From contig DASXZD010000001.1 of the NCBI GenBank assembly GCA_036502085.1, positions 1 to 5,878 of the forward strand: 5,878 bases of DNA, read 5' to 3'. The translations under genes were made by a program, and so were the position numbers. Of the stretch, positions 5,681-5,878 are shown one piece after another (the stretch's first letter is position 1; the number at the start of each line of letters is the position of its first letter). The notes below the pieces were generated by a model. The model was not told where the DNA came from, did not search any database, and saw nothing but the letters and a program-made list of their open reading frames with translations. The stretch is from PALSA-505 sp036502085 (GTDB lineage Bacteria; Actinomycetota; Actinomycetes; Streptosporangiales; Streptosporangiaceae).

Positions 5681-5878
5681 TTAGATGGGCTGCCGGACCG
5701 GGTGAGAGACCTCGGCTGCGGCCGGCGTCGTCGGCCCGGCGTCCATGGCGGCCGCCCGCTGCAGGTCACGGATCTGCTGCTGCAACGCGGCGATCTCCGC
5801 CCGCTGGGTCGGCTGCTCGCCTGAAGCGCCGACGCTGATCTCGGCAGGTGCCTGGGCCGCTGCCTGGGCGCCGGAGGA
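5681..5878 (-). CDS. Unrecognised protein, C-terminal fragment with short coiled coil (5' end beyond window)
   Basis: The minus strand is open from the right edge to a TAA at 5683-5681, giving the last 65 residues of a protein whose start lies outside the window. It begins Ala/Gln-rich (SSGAQAAAQAPAEISVG), continues with a charged, heptad-like helix QRAEIAALQQQIRDLQRAAA (about 25-44 of the fragment) that looks like a short coiled coil, and ends in an Ala/Pro-rich tail finishing VRQPI. GC-rich third positions and protein-like composition favour a real gene. I do not recognise a family. The tail resembles flexible C-terminal extensions that follow a folded or membrane domain, but that is only a guess. 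It converges on the LysR remnant. Confidence 0.6.
   Translation of the reverse strand, partial: SSGAQAAAQAPAEISVGASGEQPTQRAEIAALQQQIRDLQRAAAMDAGPTTPAAAEVSHPVRQPI

Noticed and set aside
5432..5824. Plus-strand open frame of 130 codons at the right end
   Set aside because: It passes through tandem repeats and then antisense to the minus-strand coiled-coil gene end. No ribosome site or recognisable domain.

Overview
The window is very GC-rich, with coding frames strongly biased to G or C at third positions. It carries a MalT/LAL-type LuxR regulator and actinobacterial-style oxidoreductase and esterase genes. This points to a filamentous actinomycete (Actinomycetota, Streptomyces-like or a relative); the genus cannot be fixed from the sequence alone.

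Layout, right to left along the minus strand. A large LuxR-family ATPase regulator (1900-4572) is followed 114 nt later by an HSL-family alpha/beta-hydrolase (871-1785, TTG start). The hydrolase overlaps by 16 nt a zinc-independent MDR/quinone-oxidoreductase-like gene (1-886) that runs off the left edge. The three genes face the same way and probably form one regulator-esterase-reductase transcription unit. The likely logic, which is inference, is that the regulator senses a ligand and controls a small catabolic or detoxifying pair: an ester hydrolase and an NAD(P)H-dependent reductase.

Divergent from the regulator, across a 198-nt intergenic region, lies a plus-strand LysR-type gene (4771-5418). 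It has lost its DNA-binding domain and appears to have an internal deletion in the effector domain, so it is probably a decaying or repurposed remnant. The intergenic region is rich in structure: a plausible sigma-70-type promoter toward the LysR remnant, a perfect 7-7-7 dyad just upstream of it, four GTAC motifs, and a leader hairpin that could mask a ribosome-binding site ahead of the LuxR gene.

The right end (5419-5680) is non-coding, lying between convergent genes. It holds two related imperfect palindromes 31 bp apart, a 9-bp microrepeat and an exact 14-bp tandem duplication. The last 198 bases are the 3' end of a minus-strand gene with a short coiled-coil segment and no recognised family. 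I found no tRNA, rRNA, CRISPR or insertion sequence. The content is a fairly ordinary accessory catabolic/regulatory locus; the less ordinary signals are the HTH-less LysR remnant, the regulator's leader structure and the palindrome/tandem-repeat cluster.
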